A stretch of 64,000 nt of DNA from Phytohabitans suffuscus (GTDB lineage: Bacteria; Actinomycetota; Actinomycetes; Mycobacteriales; Micromonosporaceae), in assembly GCF_011764565.1 (NCBI RefSeq), contig NZ_AP022871.1:992001-1056000 (forward strand), written 5' to 3'. The stretch's first letter is position 1. Each line of letters starts with the position of its first letter. The position numbers and the translations under genes are program-made. The notes under the pieces were generated by a model that saw nothing but the letters and a program-made list of their open reading frames with translations, was not told where the DNA came from and made no database searches. Below are positions 1 through 9,293 of this stretch, piece by piece.

Positions 1-526
1 AGTCCAGGCGGCCCGTCGTGATGACCTCGTAAGTGCGGTTGTTGACGGTGCCGCGCGCGTTGACGCCGCGGTCGCCGTACCTGACCTGGAGCGTGCCGTT
101 GGCCCGGAAGTGCTGGACGGCGCCCCAACTGTGCAGCCGCACCTGGACCCCGTCGATCGTCGTGTCGGTGTCGTGCGAGGTCTCGCGCCAGGTGCCGATC
201 AGGCACGGGTCGTGCAGCGGATCCTCCGAAGTGGACGGCTCCGGCGACGGCGACTCCGAACCCGACGGCGACGGCGACGGCGACGGCGAGGACGAGGGCG
301 AGGGCGAGGGCGAGGTGGGCGGAGCCGGCGCGGACTGGGAGGCGGCCGCCGACGGCCCGGGACCATCGTTCTCCAGCGTGGAGGAGATGATCATCGCGCC
401 GGCGATGATGCCGGCCAGCAGCAGCAGCGCGAGCCCGCCGACGACGATCGGCAGCACGGGGCCGACCTGGTTGCCGGGCGATGCGGGCGGCTGCGGCGGG
501 GGTGGGGGCGGCGAGCCGGGATGCAT
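1..526 (-). CDS. Single-pass membrane protein with Pro-rich head, Ser/Pro linker and extracellular domain (3' end outside window)
   Basis: Read on the minus strand from the ATG at 526, the frame stays open to the window edge, so the C-terminus is missing. A Pro/Gly-rich cytoplasmic head of about 25 residues is followed by one hydrophobic segment (about residues 28-48, ending IIAGAMIISS). Next comes a long extracellular linker of alternating Ser-Pro (about residues 60-100). The start of a globular domain follows (DPCLIGTWRETSHDTDTTID), whose GTW...GxxVxxxS character is lipocalin-like, but I do not recognise the family. It lies about 100 bp downstream of the PP2C phosphatase on the same strand, so co-transcription is likely. 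The architecture, membrane anchor plus SP-rich spacer plus sensory or binding domain, is common in actinobacterial surface proteins. Function is unknown. Confidence 0.7.
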   Translation of the reverse strand, partial: MHPGSPPPPPPQPPASPGNQVGPVLPIVVGGLALLLLAGIIAGAMIISSTLENDGPGPSAAASQSAPAPPTSPSPSPSSSPSPSPSPSGSESPSPEPSTSEDPLHDPCLIGTWRETSHDTDTTIDGVQVRLHSWGAVQHFRANGTLQVRYGDRGVNARGTVNNRTYEVITTGRLD

Positions 527-626
527 GGACGGAACGGTATCCCGTCACCGCATCGCCGGCTACGCGCGCTACGCGTGGGGGCCACGCGGCGCGAAGCGGG
601 CCGCGCCGCGCGGAGCCAGCGCGGGC

Positions 627-1349
627 TCAGCCCTCCTCGACCACGTCCGCGACCACGACCGTGATGTTGTCCGGTCCGCCGGCCCGCAGCGCCAGGTCGA
701 CCAGGCGGCGGGCGCCGTCGCCGGGGTCCGGGTATCCGCTGAGCGTCTCCCGCATCGTCTCCGCGGTGACCACATTGGACAGGCCGTCGCTGCACAGCAG
801 CCAGCGGTCGCCGGCGGTCGGTCGCATGAACGTGTACGCCGGGGTGGCGTCGCCGCCCTGCAGCGCCTGCGTGACCACCGCCCGCCGCGGGTGGTGGCTG
901 GCCTGCTCCGGCGTGATCACGCCCTCGTCGACGAGCATCTGCACGAACGTGTCGTCCCTGGTCATCTGCTGCAGCTTCCCGTCGCGCAACAGGTACGCGC
1001 GGGAGTCGCCGACGTGCCCGAGCGCCAGGGCGGTGCCCGTGAACAGCATCGCGGTGAGCGTGGTGCCCATGCCGTCGCGGCTCGGGTCCTCGGCCACCGC
1101 CTCGCGGATGCGCCCGTTGGCGGTGGCGAGCGCCTCGCGCATCGCGTCGATCAACCCGTCGTCGGGAATCTCCCGGTCCAGCGGCGCCACGGACTCGATG
1201 ACGATGCGGCTGGCGAGGTCACCGGCGGCCATCCCGCCCATGCCGTCGGCGACAGCCAGCAGGCGCGGTCCGGCGTGCACCGCGTCCTGGTTCGCGGGCC
1301 GGACAAGGCCGGTATCGCTCACCGCCGCGTAGCGCAGCTTCAGGGTCAT
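627..1349 (-). CDS. PP2C-family serine/threonine protein phosphatase
   Basis: A 240-residue stand-alone PP2C (PPM) domain. The metal-binding and catalytic motifs appear in order: VRPANQDA near the N-terminus, VADGMGG, the MGTTLTA strand, HVGDSRAYLLR, the LLCSDGL motif, and GGPDNITVVV near the C-terminus. It has the length of soluble bacterial PstP/PrpC-type phosphatases without a membrane segment. It should dephosphorylate Ser/Thr phosphoproteins in the cytoplasm, typically opposing PASTA- or FHA-linked kinases. I chose the ATG at 1349 (MTLKLRYAAVSDTG) because it starts exactly at the domain; an upstream in-frame start would add 45 non-conserved residues. It precedes the membrane protein at 1-526 on the same strand. 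No kinase is in view. Confidence 0.93.
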   Translation of the reverse strand: MTLKLRYAAVSDTGLVRPANQDAVHAGPRLLAVADGMGGMAAGDLASRIVIESVAPLDREIPDDGLIDAMREALATANGRIREAVAEDPSRDGMGTTLTAMLFTGTALALGHVGDSRAYLLRDGKLQQMTRDDTFVQMLVDEGVITPEQASHHPRRAVVTQALQGGDATPAYTFMRPTAGDRWLLCSDGLSNVVTAETMRETLSGYPDPGDGARRLVDLALRAGGPDNITVVVADVVEEG

Positions 1350-1526
1350 GGCTGGGAGCCTGCCAGGGCGACGTTTGGATGTCTCTAGTAGATCACCGCT
1401 CCCGCCCGCTATGGGGTTAAATTCCTTTTTGTTCCTGGCTTCGGAGGGCGGGTCGGGTGCCCGGCACCCGGATGGACCAGACATCGATTGACATCATCGA
1501 AACGCACTGGCAACATCGATGGCCAT

Positions 1527-1540
1527 TGGGAGCGCTCCCA
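1527..1540. promoter_or_regulatory. CebR-type operator (perfect 14-bp palindrome)
   Basis: The sequence TGGGAGCGCTCCCA is a perfect palindrome 20 bp upstream of the cellulase start codon. It equals the consensus bound by CebR, the LacI-family cello-oligosaccharide repressor known from Streptomyces. The position, close to or overlapping the ribosome-binding region, fits repression relieved by cellobiose or cellotriose. It is the only perfect copy I found in the window. Confidence 0.88.
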
Positions 1541-1560
1541 CACCCTGAAGGGATCCGCCC

Positions 1561-4500
1561 GTGACCCGACGCCCCACCGCCATCCTCGCGGTCCTCGCCG
1601 CCGCCCTCCTGACCGCCACCGGACTCACCGCCACGGCCTACGCCGAGGAGGTGGAACACATAGACAACGGCACGTTCGAGGGCACCACGCTGCCCTGGTG
1701 GAACACCGAGAACACGCCCATCGCCAGCGTCGACGGCCGCCTCTGCGCCGAGGTGCCGGGCGGCACCGTCAACCCCTGGGACGCCAGTATCGGCCACAGC
1801 GACATCCCGCTGGTCGACGGCGACGCGTACCGGCTGACCTTCACCGCCTCGGCGACCGCACCGGTCACCGTCCGGGCGAACGTCCAGCTCAACGAGACGC
1901 CGTTCACCACGGCGCTGTCCCACGAGGTCGCCCTCACCAGCACCCCGCAGACCTTCGTGTACGACTTCGACGGCAACCTCGACTCGACCAACGGCGTCTT
2001 CACGTTCCAGCTCGGCGGCACGGCAGACCCGTTCACCTTCTGCCTCGACGACGTCTCGCTCACCAGCGAAGCGACCGGGGGCGGCACGCCGGAGCAGGTG
2101 GAGAACGGCGACTTCAACGACGGCACCGCCGGCTGGTACTCGTACGGCACCACCTCCACGGCGGTCGTCGACGGCCGGCTCTGCTCCGAGGTGCCCGGCG
2201 GGCTGGCCAACCCGTGGGACGCGGGCGTCGGGCAGAACGGCGTGCCGCTGCTCGCCGGCTCGGCGTACACGTTCTCGTTCGACGCCTCCGCCGCACCGGG
2301 CGCCACGGTCCGCGCGACCGTACAGCTCGGCGTCGACCCGTTCACCTCGTACCTGAGCCGGGACGTGGCGCTGACCGCGCAGGCCCAGCACCTGGAGTTC
2401 AGCTTCACCTCGCCGGTCGACACCGACCAGGCGCAGGTGGCGTTCCAGGTCGGCGCCAACTCCGCCGCGTACACGTTCTGCCTCGACAACGTCTCGCTGC
2501 TCGGCGGCGAGGAGGAGCCGCCGTACGTGCCGGAGACCGGCCCGCGCGTCCGGGTCAACCAGGTCGGCTACCTCCCGTCCGGCCCGAAGGGCGCGACGGT
2601 CGTCACCACCGCCACCGGTACGCTGCCCTGGCAGCTCAAGAACAGCGGCGGCACGGTGGTGGCCAGCGGCCAGAGCACGCCGCGCGGCACCGACCAGGCC
2701 TCCGGGCAGAACGTGCACAGCGTGGACTTCACCGCCTTCAGGACCGTGGGCACCGGGTACACGCTGACCGCCGACGGCGAGACCAGCCACCCGTTCGACA
2801 TCTCGGCCGGCGTCTTCGAGCAGCTCCGCTCCGACTCGCTGCAGTTCTTCTACGCCCAGCGCAGCGGCATCGCGATCGACGGCGCGCTGATCGGCGAGCA
2901 GTACGCCCGCCCGGCCGGCCACCTCGGCGTGGCACCGAACAAGGGCGACACCGACGTACCCTGCCAGCCCGGCGTCTGCGACTACCGCCTCGACGTGCGC
3001 GGCGGCTGGTACGACGCGGGCGACCACGGCAAGTACGTCGTCAACGGCGGCATCGCCACCGCCCAGCTGCTCAGCTCGTTCGAGCGGACCAAGACCGCCC
3101 CGACCGCCGGCGGCGGCGCGGGCCTGGCCGACGGCACCCTGCGCGTGCCCGAGCGGGGCAACGGCGTGCCGGACGTGCTCGACGAGGCCCGGTGGGAGCT
3201 GGAGTTCCTGATCCGGATGCAGGTGCCAGCCGGCAAGCCGCTGGCCGGGATGGCCCACCACAAGATGCACGACGCCAACTGGACCGGCATCCCGATGGCC
3301 CCGAGGACGACCCGCAGCAGCGCGAGCTGCACCGGCCGTCCACCGCCGCCACGCTCAACCTCGCCGCCACCGCCGCGCAGGGCGCCCGCCTCTTCGCGCC
3401 GTACGACGCGGCGTTCGCGGCCAGGGCGCTGACCGCGGCGAAGACGGCCTACGCGGCCGCGAAGGCCAACCCGGCCGTGTACGCCGACCCGCAGGACGGC
3501 AACGGCGGCGGCACGTACAGCGACAACGACGTGACCGACGAGTTCTACTGGGCGGCCGCCGAGCTGTACCTGACCACCGGCGAGGCGCCGTACCTGTCGG
3601 ACCTGACCGCCTCGCCGCACCACACGAGCGCGGACGTCTTCGGCTCGACCGGCTTCGGCTGGGGCAGCACCGCCGCGCTCGGCCGGCTCGACCTGGCCAC
3701 CGTCCCGAGTGGACTGCCGGCCGCCGAGCGGGACCGGCTGCGCGCCTCGGTGCTGGCCGCCGCGGACGCGTACCTCACCGTCCAGGCCGGCCAGGCGTAC
3801 GGCCTGCCGATGCCGGGCCACCGCGGCGCCTACTTCTGGGGCGCCAACAGCAACATCCTCAACAACATGGTGGTACTGGCCACCGCGTTCGACATCTCCG
3901 GCGCGGCGAAGTACCGGGACGGCGCGGTCCAGGGCATCGACTACATCCTGGGCCGCAACGCGCTCAACCAGTCGTACGTGACCGGGTGGGGCGAGAAGTC
4001 GTCGCAGAACCAGCACAGCCGGATCTTCGCCAACCAGGCGGACGCCTCGCTGCCGCACCCGCCGGCCGGCTCGATCGCGGGCGGGGCGAACGCCAGCCTC
4101 GACGACCCGTTCGCCAAGCAGCTGCTCGACGGCTGCCAGCCGATGTTCTGCTACGTCGACCACATCGAGTCGTACGCGACGAACGAGGTGGCCATCAACT
4201 GGAACTCGGCGCTGGCCTGGGTCGCCTCGTTCCTGGCGGACCAGGGCGCGGCCGGCCCGGCACCGGCGACCCGCTGCCAGGTGAGCTACGTCGTGCACGG
4301 CACCTGGGCCGACGGGTTCACCGCGCAGGCGACGGTGACCAACACCGGCACGACGGCGATCGACGGATGGTCGCTGCGCTGGGCGTTCCTAGGTGGACAG
4401 AAGATCACCCAGTCATGGCTGGCGGACACCACCCAGGCCGGCGCCACGGTCACGGCGAGGAACCAGTCGCACAACCGGCGGATCGAGCCCGGCGCCGCGA

Positions 4501-4583
4501 AGACGTTCGGCTTCAATGCGACGACCAGCGGGCCCAACCCGTCACCTGGCCTGTTCACATTGAACGGAGCCACGTGTAGCTGA
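1561..4583 (+). CDS. Secreted GH9 endoglucanase with two N-terminal CBM4/9-like modules and a C-terminal CBM2 (one frameshift)
   Basis: GTG start at 1561, then a Sec signal peptide ending ATAYA-EE. Two CBM4/9-like repeats follow (about residues 32-170 and 180-315, each with a VDGRLC...VPGG...NPWD motif). After them come the Ig-like CelD_N domain (RVNQVGYLP, about 328-415), the GH9 barrel, and a CBM2 ([15 protein letters not shown] to the C-terminus). Catalytic landmarks are DAGDHGKYV (catalytic-base Asp) and the Glu in [15 protein letters not shown]. The reading frame breaks near 3302: the first frame ends at 3432, while the rest of the GH9 and CBM2 continue in another frame. Adding one G after ...MAP restores [20 protein letters not shown], so a consensus deletion is likelier than decay. 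Predicted product is about 1007 residues. It should cleave internal beta-1,4-glucosidic bonds of cellulose outside the cell. A CebR box lies upstream and a terminator downstream. Confidence 0.9.
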
Positions 4584-4600
4584 AAGATCGCCCATACAGC

Positions 4601-4632
4601 CACCCGTCCCCGGGTTACGCCGGGGACGGGTG
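4601..4632 (+). terminator. Hairpin terminator after the GH9 cellulase
   Basis: A perfect 13-bp stem (CACCCGTCCCCGG paired with CCGGGGACGGGTG) with a 6-nt loop, starting 18 bp after the cellulase stop. There is no long U tract, as is usual for actinobacterial terminators. Confidence 0.8.
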
Positions 4633-4651
4633 GCGTGAAAGGCTAGGGCGC

Positions 4652-4903
4652 GTGGGTGGTAAGGGTCAGGCGTCGGTGGTAAGCCGGTGTCCATGTTGTG
4701 GTTACCGGACCGGGTGCGTGACGTGCCCGGTCTGCTTCTGGACCGACCCCGCGCAGGCGGATCCGGGGGCGTTCGTCGCGGTGGGCGGGCCCAACGGCGA
4801 TCTCACGCTGAGCGAGGCCAAGCTCAACTTCGCGCTCTACGGCGCCAGCCATCCGAAGTATCGGGACGTGGTGCGTAAGCCCCGCCCCGAAGAGATCGTG
4901 TAG
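4652..4903 (+). CDS. Small CPCC-type cysteine-rich protein
   Basis: An 83-residue protein with closely spaced cysteines, RCPCCGYRT followed by CVTCPVCFWTD, which is the signature of the Cys_rich_CPCC family (probable zinc or metal site). The second half contains LSEAKLNFALYGASHPKYRD, also typical of that family. Function is not established. The GTG at 4652 is the first usable start after the cellulase terminator; no strong ribosome-binding site is visible. It is followed by a 164-bp gap. Confidence 0.75.
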   Translation: MGGKGQASVVSRCPCCGYRTGCVTCPVCFWTDPAQADPGAFVAVGGPNGDLTLSEAKLNFALYGASHPKYRDVVRKPRPEEIV

Positions 4904-5067
4904 CGGCCGGAGCACGGCGTCCGGGGGCGCGTTCGGGGCGCGCCCCGCCGGCGTCGCGTGGCCCCGCCCACCCTCGCGCGCGACTCGAAGTCTCGGGGAC
5001 CTCTGCCACATTCCCCGAAACTGTCAGCTACCACGCTGATCGAAGTTGAGTCGTCACGCAGGATGCC

Positions 5068-5508
5068 ATGATGAGCGCCGAGCAACTGACCATCCAGGCC
5101 ACCTTCGGGGTTGCCCTACTCGCGTTACTGATCGGGCACCAGCTCGGCGACCACATCGCGCAGACCGACAGGCAGGCCGACAACAAGGCGGCCAAGGGGG
5201 CGGCCGGGTTTCGGGCGATGGCCGGCCACCTGCTGACGTACCACCTCACCGCCGGCGTCGTGCTCGCCGGCACCGCGTTCACGCTGGAGCTGCCGCTGTC
5301 GGCGCCCGGCGTGGTCGCCGGGTTCGGCTTCTCCGTGGTCAGCCACGCGATCCTCGACCGCCGTACCCCGGTGCGCCAGCTGCTGCGGCTGACCCGCTCC
5401 CCCGTGTTCGCCGAGCAGACGTCGCCGGTCTGCGGCATGTACGTCGCCGACCAGGCCCTGCACTGGTTCTCGCTGCTCGTGTCCGCGCTGCTCATCGCGA
5501 GGCTGTAG
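5068..5508 (+). CDS. DUF3307-like integral membrane protein
   Basis: 146 residues with about four hydrophobic segments. The N-terminal helix carries GHQLGDHIAQTDRQADNKA, resembling the (G/A)D-x3-QTD-x3-xNK motif of DUF3307 proteins. Later segments contain SHAILDRRTP and YVADQALHWFSLL. Family function is unknown. Two adjacent ATGs (5068 and 5071) are possible; an AGGA precedes them. Its last codons are part of a tandem 23-24-bp repeat that runs on past the stop codon. Confidence 0.7.
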   Translation: MMSAEQLTIQATFGVALLALLIGHQLGDHIAQTDRQADNKAAKGAAGFRAMAGHLLTYHLTAGVVLAGTAFTLELPLSAPGVVAGFGFSVVSHAILDRRTPVRQLLRLTRSPVFAEQTSPVCGMYVADQALHWFSLLVSALLIARL

Positions 5509-5584
5509 AAGCGCTCATCGCGGGGCTGTAGAAGCGCTCATCGCGGGGCGGTAGAAGCCGTTCATCGCGAGGAGGTAGAAATGG
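5491..5584 (+). repeat. Four tandem copies of a 23-24-bp unit spanning a stop codon and the next gene's ribosome-binding site
   Basis: The units start at about 5491, 5514, 5537 and 5561 and share the core CATCGCG-GG-GGTAGAA. The first unit encodes the last residues of the DUF3307-like protein including its TAG. The last unit has changed to GAGGAGGTAGAA and supplies the Shine-Dalgarno and start (ATG 5581) of the following acetyltransferase. A short tandem duplication of a gene's 3' end is the simplest explanation. Confidence 0.85.
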
Positions 5585-6094
5585 ACGGGCGCGGATAGCT
5601 GCCGGCGGCCCCGAAGACATCGACGCCGTTCTCGCGCTGCTGGACGGCGCGACGGCCTGGCTGGTCAGCCTTGGCCGCACCGGCCAGTGGGGCACCGAGC
5701 CGCACTCGACCAACCCCCGGCGGATCGCCCAGGTCGCCGCGTGGGCCGGGCCGGGCGGCTGCACCTCGCCCGGATCGACGGGCAGGCCGCCGGCGCGCTC
5801 GTGGTCGGCGACGCGATGCCGTACGTCCCGCCGGCCACCGAGCCCGAGCTGTACGTCAACCTGCTGGTGACCAGCCGGGCGTTCGCCGGCCGCGGCGTCG
5901 GCGCGCGGCTGCTCGACCGCGCCCGCGAGATCGCCCGCGAGCGCGGCGTGCGCCAGCTGCGGGTCGACTGCTACCGCGGCGACGACCGGGCGCTGGTGCG
6001 GTACTACGAAAGCCAGGGCTTCACCGCCACCGATACGTTCGCTGTCGGCGAATGGCCTGGTCAGCTGCTGGTCGAGCGCTTGCGCTCTGGGTGA
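5581..6094 (+). CDS. GNAT-family N-acetyltransferase (two frameshifts as sequenced)
   Basis: The C-terminal half is a clear GNAT domain: [20 protein letters not shown] (acetyl-CoA loop of the RGxGxA type), then [21 protein letters not shown]. The N-terminal half lies in other frames: ...[19 protein letters not shown]... is read from about 5595 to 5750. Inserting one base near 5594 and one near 5752 joins ATG 5581 to the GNAT domain as one reading frame of about 170 residues. A strong GAGGAGG sits 5 nt before this ATG. Both breaks fall in G/C runs, so sequencing error is likely, but a true pseudogene cannot be excluded. Substrate unknown. Confidence 0.65.
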
Positions 6095-6137
6095 ACAGGG
6101 CTGGGCCGCGGCGGGGTCCGGCTGCTTGTGTGGAGCG

Positions 6138-7123
6138 ATGGAGATCCTGGTCCTGGGCGGTACGGCGTGGTTGGGGCGCGAGCTGGCACGGGAGGCGCTG
6201 TCCCGCGGGCACGCGGTGACCTGCCTCGCGCGCGGTGAGAGCGGCGAGGTGGCCGAGGGTGCGGCGCTGGTCGCGGCCGACCGGAGCGCGCCGGAGGCGT
6301 ACGACGCGGTGCGCGACCGCGACTGGGACGCCGTCCTCGACGTGTCCAGCCAGCCCGGCTTCGTACGCGGGGCGCTCGGCGCGCTCGCCCCGCGGGCCCG
6401 GCACTGGACGTACGTCTCGTCCTGCAACGTGTACGCCGACCACGGCACGCCCGGCGCCGACGAGTCCGCGGAGCTGCTCGCGCCGACCGACCTCGACACG
6501 GTCGGGGCCGATCTGTACGGCGCGGCGAAGGTGGCCTGCGAGCGGGCCTGCGCCAAGGCGGCCGGCGACCGGCTGCTGATCGCCCGCTCAGGACTGATCG
6601 GCGGGCCCGGTGACGACACCGACCGCACCGGCTACTGGGTGGCCCGCGCCGCCCGCGCACCGCTGGCGCCGCTGCTGGTGCCCGACGCGCCCGACCAGCT
6701 CACGCAGGTGGTCGACGTGCGCGACCTGATCGCGTGGCTGCTCGACGCCGCCGAGGCGGGGACGACCGGCACGTACGACGCGGTCGGCCCGGTGGTGCCG
6801 CTGGGCGAGTGGATCGCGATGTCCCGCGCGCTCGGCGGGCACGAGGGTCCGGTGGTCGGCGCCGACCCGGCGTGGCTGCGGTCGCACGAGGTCGCCGAGT
6901 TCATGGGCGAGGAGTCGCTGGCGATGTGGGTGGGCACGCCGGGCTGGGAGGCGTTCATGGGCCGCGACGGGGTGCCGCCGTGGGCGCCGGGCTGCGGCAC
7001 CGCCCTCGTGAGCAGCTCCTCGCCGACACCCTCGCCTGGGAACGCGGGCGGGGCCTGGACCGCCCGCGCGATGCCGGCCTGAGCCCGGAGCGGGAGCGGG
7101 AGCTGATCTCCGCTTTGTCGTAG
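6138..7123 (+). CDS. NAD-dependent epimerase/dehydratase-family protein (one frameshift)
   Basis: The N-terminus [20 protein letters not shown] is a Rossmann GxxGxxG nucleotide-binding motif of the extended short-chain dehydrogenase/epimerase type. Further landmarks are the [11 protein letters not shown] region and a YGAAKVACE motif (YxxxK catalytic pair). The frame breaks near 6985-6990: adding one base gives [20 protein letters not shown] and a natural end at 7123 ([13 protein letters not shown]). The restored length is about 328 residues. Members of this subgroup are often annotated as reductases or RNA-binding-like epimerases; the substrate is unclear. It is followed 21 bp later by the LLM-class oxidoreductase on the same strand. 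Confidence 0.8.
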
Positions 7124-7143
7124 GAGTACGGCAGGATCGCGCC

Positions 7144-8022
7144 ATGACGACTCTCGGTGCCGTTTACCTGCCCCAGTTTCCGCCGGAACGGCTGCGCTCC
7201 GTGGTCCGGGCCGCCGACGAGGCGGGGCTCGAGGAGCTGTGGCTCTGGGAAGACTGCTTCCTGGAGGGCGGCGTCGCGAGCATGTCCGCCGCGCTGGCCT
7301 GGAGCGGGCGGCTGCGGGTCGGCATGGGCCTGCTGCCGGTGCCGCTGCGCAACGTGGCCGTCGCCGCGATGGAGGTGGCCACCCTCGACCGGCTCTTTCC
7401 CGGGCGGGCCCTGGTGGGTATCGGCCACGGCGTCCAGGACTGGATGGGCCAGGTCGGCGCGCGGGTCGAGTCGCCGGTCACCCTCCTGCGCGAGTACGGC
7501 ACGGCGCTGCGCGCGTTGCTCGGCGGCGAGCGGGTCACCACCGAGGGGCGGTACGTGTCGCTGGACGGCGTCGCGCTCGACTGGCCGCCGCCGGCCCGCC
7601 CGCCCCTGTTCGTCGGCGCGGTCGGCCCGCGGTCGCTGCGCCTCGCCGGCGAGATCGCGGACGGCACGCTGCTCACCGGCGGCACCACGCCGGACGAGGT
7701 GCGGCGGGCCCGGGCGCTCGTCGACGAGGGCCGCGCCCGCCGGCCGGAGGGAGCCGGCGACCCGCACGCGATCGTGGTAAGCGTCCACGCGGCCACCGGC
7801 CCGGACGCGGCCGCGCGCCTGGAGGCCGAGCGGGTGCGGTGGGGCTACGAGGCGCTCGACGGCCGGGGCGTCGCGGGCGACGCCGAACGGATCGCCGAGG
7901 CCATCGCCGCCTGGACCGAGGCCGGCGCCGACACGGTGGTCCTCCAGCCGACGCCCGACGAGCCCGACCCGGAGGGCTTCGTGCGCTTCGTCGCCCAGCA
8001 GGTCCGCCCGCTCGTGCCCTGA
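7144..8022 (+). CDS. LLM-class (luciferase-like) F420/flavin-dependent oxidoreductase
   Basis: A 292-residue TIM-barrel protein of the bacterial luciferase-like family. It has the N-terminal strand AVYLPQFPPERL, the GMGLLPVPLRN strand, LVGIGHGVQDWM (cofactor-phosphate loop), PPLFVGAVGPRSLRLAGEIAD (conserved glycine-rich strand near the cofactor) and a C-terminal GADTVVLQPTPDEPD. In actinobacteria most members use F420. Substrate is unknown. The ATG at 7144 starts right at the first strand. The end converges on the UBP zinc-finger gene 10 bp away. Confidence 0.88.
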   Translation: MTTLGAVYLPQFPPERLRSVVRAADEAGLEELWLWEDCFLEGGVASMSAALAWSGRLRVGMGLLPVPLRNVAVAAMEVATLDRLFPGRALVGIGHGVQDWMGQVGARVESPVTLLREYGTALRALLGGERVTTEGRYVSLDGVALDWPPPARPPLFVGAVGPRSLRLAGEIADGTLLTGGTTPDEVRRARALVDEGRARRPEGAGDPHAIVVSVHAATGPDAAARLEAERVRWGYEALDGRGVAGDAERIAEAIAAWTEAGADTVVLQPTPDEPDPEGFVRFVAQQVRPLVP

Positions 8023-8032
8023 CCCCGCGACG

Positions 8033-8290
8033 TCAGCCGAGCTGCTCGTCCACGAAGCACCAGCGCCACTCCTCGCCGGGCTGAAAGGACTTGATCACCG
8101 GGTGGCCGGCGTCGCGGAAGTGCGCGCTCGCGTGCTTGGCCGGCGACGAGTCGCAGCAGCCGACCCGCCCGCAGCTCAGGCAGAGCCGCAGGTGCACCCA
8201 GTCGTGGTGGCCGGCGGCCAGGCAGTCCTGGCAGCCCTCCGTGCTCTGCGGCTCGACCGTGCCGGCCTCGGCCAGATGCGTACACGCCAT
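8033..8290 (-). CDS. UBP-type zinc-finger protein
   Basis: 85 residues made almost entirely of one UBP-type zinc finger. The ligand pattern is complete: MACTHL, GCQDCLAAGHHDWVHLRLC, LSCGRVGCCDSSPAKHASAHF and GHPVIKSF. In eukaryotes this fold binds ubiquitin C-termini. Many actinobacteria have free-standing versions of unknown role, often next to flavin oxidoreductases. Confidence 0.9.
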   Translation of the reverse strand: MACTHLAEAGTVEPQSTEGCQDCLAAGHHDWVHLRLCLSCGRVGCCDSSPAKHASAHFRDAGHPVIKSFQPGEEWRWCFVDEQLG

Positions 8291-8438
8291 TCCTGCAACG
8301 TACAGCAGCTTAGGACGCGGCCCGCGTGTCTCCGCCGCCGCGCGGGGTTGCCGCGGAAGGGGGCCACACCGGACCGAGATGGTTCGTTAGAGTAGTCGGG
8401 TCGTAGCTGTCCGCTACCGAGACATCGGGGATACCGCG

Positions 8439-9293
8439 ATGCGCCGACGCTGGACGACCATCCTTCTCGCACTGGCCGCCGTTCTCGCCCTGGCCTGCGA
8501 GGAGGGCAGCGCGGGCGGGCGGCCCGGCGCCTCCTCCCCGCCGCACGGCATCAGCGACCTCCCGTCGTCGATGGCCGCCCTCGGCGACTCGATCACCGCC
8601 GGCCTCGGCGCCTGCATCACCTTCCACAGATGCGGTCGCCAGTCGTGGTCGACGGGCGGCAGCGGCCTCGTCAACAGCCACTACCGGCGGCTGCGCGCCG
8701 ACAACAAGGCGATCAAGGACCAGACCCACAACTTCGCCGAGCCGGGCGCCCGGGTGGCCGACCTGCCCGGCCAGGCCGAAAAGGCGGTCGAGGCGAACGT
8801 CGAGTACGTGACGATCCTGATCGGTGCCAACGACGCCTGCCGCGGCAGCGTCGGGGAGATGACGCCGGTCGCCAACTTCCGCAACGACCTCGACCTGGCC
8901 CTCGGCAACCTCAAGAACGGGCTGCCCAAGTCGATCGTGCTCGTGGTGAGCATCCCCGACCTCAACCGCCTCTGGGAGATCGGCCACAAGGAGATCCGCG
9001 CGGTGCGGGCGTGGTCACGCGGCACCTGCCCGTCGCTGCTGGCCAACCCGACGTCCACCGCCGAGGCGGACGTCGCCCGCCGGGCCGCCGTGGCCGAGCG
9101 GGTCGACGCGTACAACGCCCAGCTCGCGGCCGCCTGCAGGGCGTACGGCAGGCAGTGCGTCTACGACGGCGGCGCGGCGCACCGGGTGCGGTTCAACCTC
9201 GACATGATCAATCGGGTCGACTGGTTTCACCCGGACTCGGACGGTCAGGACAAGCTCGCCGAGGTCACGTACCCTCGCCGCTTCGCTGCCTAG
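8439..9293 (+). CDS. SGNH/GDSL-family hydrolase, lipoprotein
   Basis: 284 residues. A short positively charged N-terminus and hydrophobic core end in a lipobox (LALAC), so the mature protein should be membrane-anchored outside the cell. The SGNH blocks are visible: ALGDSITAG (nucleophile Ser), the Gly in NFAEPGA, LIGANDAC (Asn) and WFHPDSDGQDKLAE (Asp and His). It is an esterase or lipase of unknown substrate. Its 3' end overlaps the 3' end of the convergent EcsC-like gene by 29 bp. Confidence 0.9.
   Translation: MRRRWTTILLALAAVLALACEEGSAGGRPGASSPPHGISDLPSSMAALGDSITAGLGACITFHRCGRQSWSTGGSGLVNSHYRRLRADNKAIKDQTHNFAEPGARVADLPGQAEKAVEANVEYVTILIGANDACRGSVGEMTPVANFRNDLDLALGNLKNGLPKSIVLVVSIPDLNRLWEIGHKEIRAVRAWSRGTCPSLLANPTSTAEADVARRAAVAERVDAYNAQLAAACRAYGRQCVYDGGAAHRVRFNLDMINRVDWFHPDSDGQDKLAEVTYPRRFAA

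Noticed and set aside
1417-3270. 617-residue open frame on the minus strand opposite the cellulase
   Set aside because: It is antisense to a well-supported GH9 gene, has Arg/Val/Gly-biased composition and no family features; a GC-bias shadow.
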